Positions 63,676 to 64,000 of a stretch of DNA of 64,000 bases are shown here, piece after piece; the stretch's first letter is position 1, and each line of letters opens with the position of its first letter. Origin of the DNA: an uncultured Acidobacteriota bacterium. GTDB taxonomy: Bacteria; Acidobacteriota; Terriglobia; Bryobacterales; Bryobacteraceae. A program made the translations under genes and the position numbers. The notes beneath the pieces were generated by a model. That model had not been told where the DNA came from. It ran no database searches and saw only the letters and a list, made by a program, of their open reading frames with translations. The stretch is taken from positions 62,001-126,000 of the forward strand of contig CADECY010000006.1 in NCBI GenBank assembly GCA_902825945.1. Reading direction: 5' to 3'.

Positions 63676-64000
63676 AAATGAAGCCTTTTGCCATCCTTCT
63701 TTCGCTTTGCCACGCCGTGACGGCTGGCACGATTTCCGGCCGCGTTTTCGATCCCTCCGGCGCGGCCGTCGCTGGCGCGAAGATCCGAGTGGTCCAACTC
63801 GATGCCGCCCAGCAGAACTGGTCCACGGGCACCGCCGGGGACGGCCGGTTCGAGATCATTTCGCTGCCAGAGGGTAACTTCGAGTTGCAGGTGCTGGCGC
63901 CCGGATTCGCGTTCTATCGCCGCGGCGCCTCGCTTCGCGGGGCCGATCCGCGAGTCGAGATCAACGCCGTGATGAGGATGGGCGAGATCCAGGAGTCGAT
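63672..64000 (+). CDS. Secreted carboxypeptidase regulatory-like domain protein (3' partial)
   Basis: The first 109 codons of a protein that continues past the window. Signal peptide (MKMKPFAILLSLCHAVTAG) and a carboxypeptidase regulatory-like domain (GTISGRVFDPSGAAVAGA... FEIISLPEGNFELQVLAPGFA). Ribosome-binding site GAGGAGA at 63664-63670. Overlaps the blaR1-like stop, so it is in the BlaI-controlled operon. It could continue as a TonB receptor, or be a stand-alone secreted protein. Confidence 0.88.
   Translation, partial: MKMKPFAILLSLCHAVTAGTISGRVFDPSGAAVAGAKIRVVQLDAAQQNWSTGTAGDGRFEIISLPEGNFELQVLAPGFAFYRRGASLRGADPRVEINAVMRMGEIQES

Overview
The window is high-GC DNA from a bacterium that looks like a member of the Acidobacteriota, most likely the Solibacter/Bryobacter group (order Bryobacterales). 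This is inferred from gene content: a VCBS-repeat protein with a Solibacter-type C-terminal domain (TIGR03437-like), two Oar-like TonB-dependent receptors of more than 1000 residues, PEP-CTERM proteins, ECF sigma factors of the TIGR02999 type (one fused by overlap to a Ser/Thr kinase-TPR gene), a BlaI/BlaR1 pair whose sensor carries a TonB C-terminal domain, and many secreted sulfatases, PQQ and GMC dehydrogenases. No rRNA, tRNA, CRISPR array, insertion sequence or phage gene was seen.

Layout. 1-1.8 kb: end of a CoxM/CoxG molybdo-hydroxylase operon and a VapBC toxin-antitoxin pair. 1.9-9.6 kb: VCBS protein, a TonB receptor, an SDR oxidoreductase, an alpha/beta hydrolase and malate synthase (aceB). 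9.6-15.5 kb: two PEP-CTERM protein genes that share a duplicated promoter/operator block, then a propeller-type sensor histidine kinase with its LuxR-type response regulator. 15.9-16.8 kb: a broken second copy of aceB with a 383-bp stretch identical to the intact gene. 16.8-22.7 kb: two amidohydrolases, an ankyrin/haem/alpha-toroid fusion protein and a sulfatase. 23-30.3 kb: a SUKH-like gene translationally coupled to an Oar-like receptor, and a second Oar-like receptor. 30.4-34.5 kb: DinB protein, a YbhN/LPG-flippase-like membrane protein, and a tightly overlapped three-gene operon of unknown function that includes a CAT-superfamily acyltransferase. 34.6-39 kb: a complete membrane formate dehydrogenase (fdnGHI) whose catalytic subunit uses an in-frame UGA (selenocysteine) codon.

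39-49.8 kb: two ECF sigma factors, a secreted hydrolase, a Ser/Thr kinase, two overlapping phosphoesterases (one phosphonoacetate-hydrolase-like) and a beta-helix protein. 49.9-53.8 kb: a GMC dehydrogenase with its small subunit, followed by a TIR-domain protein with an unrecognised C-terminal domain (candidate anti-phage effector) and a frameshifted AbiEii-like nucleotidyltransferase. 53.9-61.6 kb: small secreted protein, ACT-domain protein, GT39-like membrane glycosyltransferase, a gapless cytochrome c / PQQ dehydrogenase / sulfatase operon, and a shortened gamma-glutamyltransferase. 61.7-64 kb: BlaI repressor with two clear operator dyads, BlaR1-like protease sensor, and the start of a further secreted carboxypeptidase-regulatory-domain protein that runs off the end.

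Metabolically the window fits an aerobic soil heterotroph that oxidises formate and alcohols or sugars in the periplasm, uses the glyoxylate shunt, and scavenges sulfate esters, phosphonates, phosphate esters and peptides. Several genes show a -10-like hexamer (TA-A/G-ACT type) only a few bases before the start codon, which suggests leaderless or very short-leader transcripts.
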